In this document: positions 38,818 through 41,119 of the stretch, piece by piece
Layout: each line of letters opens with the position of its first letter
Numbering within the stretch: position 1 is the stretch's first letter
Origin: Clostridia bacterium
Lineage (GTDB): Bacteria > Bacillota > Clostridia > Oscillospirales > Acutalibacteraceae
NCBI GenBank assembly: GCA_017416485.1
Contig: JAFQCH010000008.1
Span: 1 to 41,119 of the forward strand
Length of the DNA stretch: 41,119 nt
Direction: 5' to 3'
Translations under genes and position numbers: made by a program
The notes under the pieces: generated by a model
Database searches by the model: none
Seen by the model: the letters and a program-made list of their open reading frames with translations, nothing else
What the model was told of the DNA's origin: nothing

Positions 38818-40464
38818 ATGATCGATACAAAAAAATTACCCATACAAAAAAACCAGGAAATTGAACTGGCTATAACGGGTTTCACGGCGGAAGGCAGTGC
38901 CGTGGGGCATTATGAAGGCATGGCAGTTTTTGTGGCAGGCGGTGCGGTCGGTGATGTGCTGAAAGTGCTCATCATCAAGGTCAAAAAGACCTATGCCATC
39001 GGCAAAATCATTGCCGTTCTCACTCCGTCTCCCGACAGAACCGATGCCAATTGCCCTGTGTTTCCGCGTTGCGGAGGCTGTTCATTCCGCCATATCACCT
39101 ATGAATCCGAATGCAAGCATAAGCAGCAGCGTGTGCAGGATGCTTTCACAAGATTGGCGCACCTTGATGTGCAGGTCGAGTCGCTTTGTGCAAGCCCTGT
39201 TGTAACAGGCTACCGCAACAAAGCACAGTACCCCGTTGCTATGGAAAACGGTAGGCTGAAAACGGGTTTTTATGCCCCTTACAGCCACCGTGTCATTGAT
39301 TGTCGCTCCTGTGCATTGCAACCGACTGAATTTGCAGATATCCTGCGTACGGTTTCGCGTTGGGCTGAAAAATACAAAATCCCTGCCTATGATGAAAAAA
39401 CAGGCAAGGGACTTTTGCGCCATGTTTACATCCGCAAAGCCGAAGCCACGGGGCAACTGCTTGTTACCCTTGTTGTAAACGCAAACCTTGTTTTCAAGGA
39501 AAAAGAACTCATTGCTTCGCTGAAAAAGACGAATGAAAACATTGTGGGTGTGCTTCTCAATGAAAACACCGAAGACACAAATGTCATCCTCGGTGAAAAG
39601 ACCACCGTTCTCGACGGACAAGGCTACATGGAAGACATTCTTTGCGGACTTCGCTTCCGCATTTCACCCCATGCGTTTTATCAGGTCAACCGCGCACAGG
39701 CGGAAAACCTGTATGCCAAAGCCGCCGAATTTGCACTTGGCGGCAAAAGGGATCTGCTCATAGACCTGTATTGCGGTACGGGCACAATTGGTCTTACCAT
39801 GGCTGACCGTTTTGAAAAAGTGATCGGTGTGGAAATCGTTCCGCAGGCCATCGACGATGCAAAAATCAACGCAAAAATCAATAACATCACCAATGCCGAA
39901 TTTATCTGCGGTGATGCCGCAAGGGCCGCACTGGAACTTGAAAACCGCAGTCTGCGCCCCGATTGCGTGCTGGTTGACCCGCCACGCAAAGGCTGTGATG
40001 CTTCACTTCTGCAGACCCTTGTGCGTATGGCACCCGAACGCATTGTGTATGTGTCCTGCGACCCTGCTACCCTCGCCCGTGACTGCGCGATTCTGTCCGA
40101 AAACGGCTACACCGTCAAAAATGCCGTTCCGTTTGACATGTTCCCGCGCTGCGCACATGTGGAGACGGTTGTTCTTTTGTCCCAACGCAGACCAGACACA
40201 CATATCGACATAAAACTTGACCTTTCAGAGCTTGATGTTACTTCCGCTGAAACAAAGGCTACATATCAGGAAATCAAGGATTATGTACTTGAAAAGCACG
40301 GTCTTAAAGTGTCGACACTTTATATATCACAGGTTAAGGCTAAGTGTGGGATTATTGAAAGAGAGTGTTATAACAAGGGTGAAGGCAAAAGCCGAGTACC
40401 GCAGTGTCCTAAAGAAAAAGAAGAAGCTATTATGGATGCGTTGAGGAATTTTAGAATGATATAA
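38818..40464 (+). CDS. rlmD: 23S rRNA (uracil-C5)-methyltransferase with extra C-terminal domain
   Basis: A 548-aa TrmA/RlmD-family enzyme. An N-terminal TRAM domain (about 8-65) is followed by the iron-sulfur Cys cluster (Cys79, Cys85, Cys88, Cys162), the SAM motif DLYCGTGTIGL, DPPRKGCD, and the catalytic Cys in VYVSCDPATLARD. The normal family C-terminus (HVETVVLLSQR) is at about residue 460. About 85 residues follow, starting after 40200, ending YNKGEGKSRVPQCPKEKEEAIMDALRNFRMI-like, with a clear drop in GC. This tail looks added by a mobile element. The start at 38818 has ACAAGGAATG before it; the longer upstream frame runs inside the preceding gene. Confidence 0.9.
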   Translation: MIDTKKLPIQKNQEIELAITGFTAEGSAVGHYEGMAVFVAGGAVGDVLKVLIIKVKKTYAIGKIIAVLTPSPDRTDANCPVFPRCGGCSFRHITYESECKHKQQRVQDAFTRLAHLDVQVESLCASPVVTGYRNKAQYPVAMENGRLKTGFYAPYSHRVIDCRSCALQPTEFADILRTVSRWAEKYKIPAYDEKTGKGLLRHVYIRKAEATGQLLVTLVVNANLVFKEKELIASLKKTNENIVGVLLNENTEDTNVILGEKTTVLDGQGYMEDILCGLRFRISPHAFYQVNRAQAENLYAKAAEFALGGKRDLLIDLYCGTGTIGLTMADRFEKVIGVEIVPQAIDDAKINAKINNITNAEFICGDAARAALELENRSLRPDCVLVDPPRKGCDASLLQTLVRMAPERIVYVSCDPATLARDCAILSENGYTVKNAVPFDMFPRCAHVETVVLLSQRRPDTHIDIKLDLSELDVTSAETKATYQEIKDYVLEKHGLKVSTLYISQVKAKCGIIERECYNKGEGKSRVPQCPKEKEEAIMDALRNFRMI

Positions 40465-40487
40465 TTTAAAATTGAATATTCACACAT

Positions 40488-40516
40488 TCGACTAATCTCC
40501 TGTTATAAGGTAGAAT
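40488..40516 (+). promoter_or_regulatory. Candidate promoter for tnpV
   Basis: TCGACT (40488-40493), 17-bp spacer, TAGAAT (40511-40516). Transcription would start near 40523, inside the hairpin described next, after its left arm. Confidence 0.55.
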
Positions 40517-40540
40517 AAAGCTACCAAATAACAGGAGGTT
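40494..40540 (+). promoter_or_regulatory. Hairpin that masks the tnpV ribosome site
   Basis: The outer stem pairs 40497-40506 with 40528-40537 perfectly and can be lengthened by three pairs (one G-T) to include the whole AGGAGG at 40533-40538. An inner stem pairs 40509-40513 with 40521-40525. In read-through RNA from rlmD the ribosome site would be hidden. RNA starting at the internal promoter would lack the left arm. Confidence 0.75.
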
Positions 40541-40546
40541 TTTATT

Positions 40547-40912
40547 ATGTCAAACAAAAAATCTATCAGTTACCGCCAAGTTGGTGATTATTTAATCCCT
40601 AATCTCATCTTACCACCTGAAGAAGCAAATGTTGCTCTCGGCAAATGGGGAATGATGCACAAAGATTATCTTCAAAAGAATAAGAAGGTATTTTTCAATA
40701 CACTGCTTATGCAAGGTAAGCTTTATCAGCAATGTGCTGAAGTTGAGAGGCAGGCTCGTGATATGTTTGATACTCTCATTGAACAAATGGAAGCGACTGA
40801 GGGTGTTACTGAGCAGTTTAAAGAAGAAAATCAACTTGAATGGGTACAGAGAATGAATAACATTCAGCAACAAGCAAAAGAAATTGTACTTGATGAACTG
40901 ATATACAAATAA
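40547..40912 (+). CDS. tnpV: TnpV-like mobile-element protein
   Basis: A 121-aa protein that matches the TnpV family of Tn4451-type and related clostridial integrative elements: it opens with SISYRQVGDYLIPNLILPPEE, has WGMMHKDYL and the ending EENQLEWVQRMNNIQQQAKEIVLDELIY. TnpV is an accessory protein of these elements, with no recombinase motif. It is AT-rich and lies just after the altered rlmD 3' end, so it marks the first gene of an integrated element that runs beyond the window. AGGAGG precedes the ATG. Confidence 0.85.
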   Translation: MSNKKSISYRQVGDYLIPNLILPPEEANVALGKWGMMHKDYLQKNKKVFFNTLLMQGKLYQQCAEVERQARDMFDTLIEQMEATEGVTEQFKEENQLEWVQRMNNIQQQAKEIVLDELIYK

Positions 40913-40942
40913 AAACAGCCAGGCATTTGAATATTGTATAGC

Positions 40943-40985
40943 AACAGCACGACTTTCAAGAAACTGTAAGCCGTGCTGTTTTGTC
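40943..40985 (+). terminator. Terminator after tnpV
   Basis: A perfect 9-bp stem (40943-40951 with 40972-40980), a 20-nt loop, and a short T run (TTTTGT). It lies 30 bp after the tnpV stop. Confidence 0.7.
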
Positions 40986-41119
40986 TATTTATAATATTAT
41001 ACAGAAATAGCATCTCTCATTAAACGAGATATACAATCCTGTAATAAGAGATATATTATCTATATACAGGCGATTAAAACGCATATTAAAAAGCCAAGAT
41101 ACCGATAGAAGCAGTATCT
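40986..41119. other. AT-rich non-coding stretch at the right edge
   Basis: No ORF with a ribosome site. It has GAGATATA twice in direct order, 22 bp apart (41026 and 41048), and CCTGTA at 41038-41043 facing TACAGG at 41065-41070. These may be protein-binding sites of the mobile element. Confidence 0.4.

Overview
The window looks like chromosome from a gut-type, low-to-middle-GC member of the Clostridia (Oscillospiraceae/Ruminococcaceae-like). This is inferred from family content only: lipobox lipoproteins and GTG/TTG starts with strong Gram-positive ribosome sites, a SigH-type sigma factor, a PASTA-repeat kinase-like receptor, TnpV, a prokaryotic RING/DUF2628-like protein, and consensus sigma-A promoters with 17-bp spacers throughout. 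No rRNA or CRISPR array is visible; there is one tRNA (Val, GAC).

Layout. (1) 1-2.75 kb, AT-rich: the tail of an unknown ORF, a hypothetical protein, an acyl-CoA/acid-activating ligase, and a decayed fragment of a second ligase. (2) 2.75-13.3 kb, carbohydrate and secretion region: a CAT-like E2 acyltransferase, N-acetylneuraminate lyase, GH39-like hydrolase, SGNH hydrolase, a B12-type radical SAM gene broken by two frameshifts, a secreted DUF4838 protein, a secreted metallophosphoesterase and a GH43-like protein. (3) 13.4-18.3 kb, housekeeping: a CNNM/HlyC-type CBS transporter, a tiny Cys-rich protein, mannose-6-phosphate isomerase, an ABC-F ATPase and tRNA-Val. (4) 18.3-19.9 kb, an AT-rich islet just after the tRNA: a 26-bp perfect inverted repeat, an XRE repressor, a divergent promoter with a palindrome in its spacer, an 11-codon ORF with a near-consensus ribosome site, a hairpin and a sugar O-acetyltransferase. 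(5) 20-22.7 kb: znuACB zinc importer on the minus strand. (6) 22.8-29.9 kb: a nucleotidyltransferase-like protein, then a probable envelope operon of PASTA/BIG_2 pseudokinase, secreted propeller-like protein, MurD, MurI and lipoprotein. (7) 30-34.2 kb: an alcohol-acetyltransferase-like protein, zinc-ribbon/TIR/transmembrane protein, SigH-like sigma factor and zinc-ribbon protein. (8) 34-37.5 kb, minus strand: phosphoglucomutase/phosphomannomutase with a 56-aa membrane protein downstream, and release factor 2. (9) 37.7-41.1 kb: a RING-like membrane protein, RlmD with an AT-rich extra C-terminal domain, and tnpV, marking the start of a mobile element.

How the parts may work together: NanA, the glycoside hydrolases and ManA/PGM suggest use of host or plant glycans and sugar-phosphate interconversion. 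The pseudokinase placed next to murD and murI suggests peptidoglycan sensing linked to wall precursor synthesis. The most unusual spots are the XRE/11-aa ORF locus, the pseudokinase, the rlmD-tnpV junction with its Shine-Dalgarno-masking hairpin, and the TIR protein. All functions are read from sequence motifs; no database search was possible.
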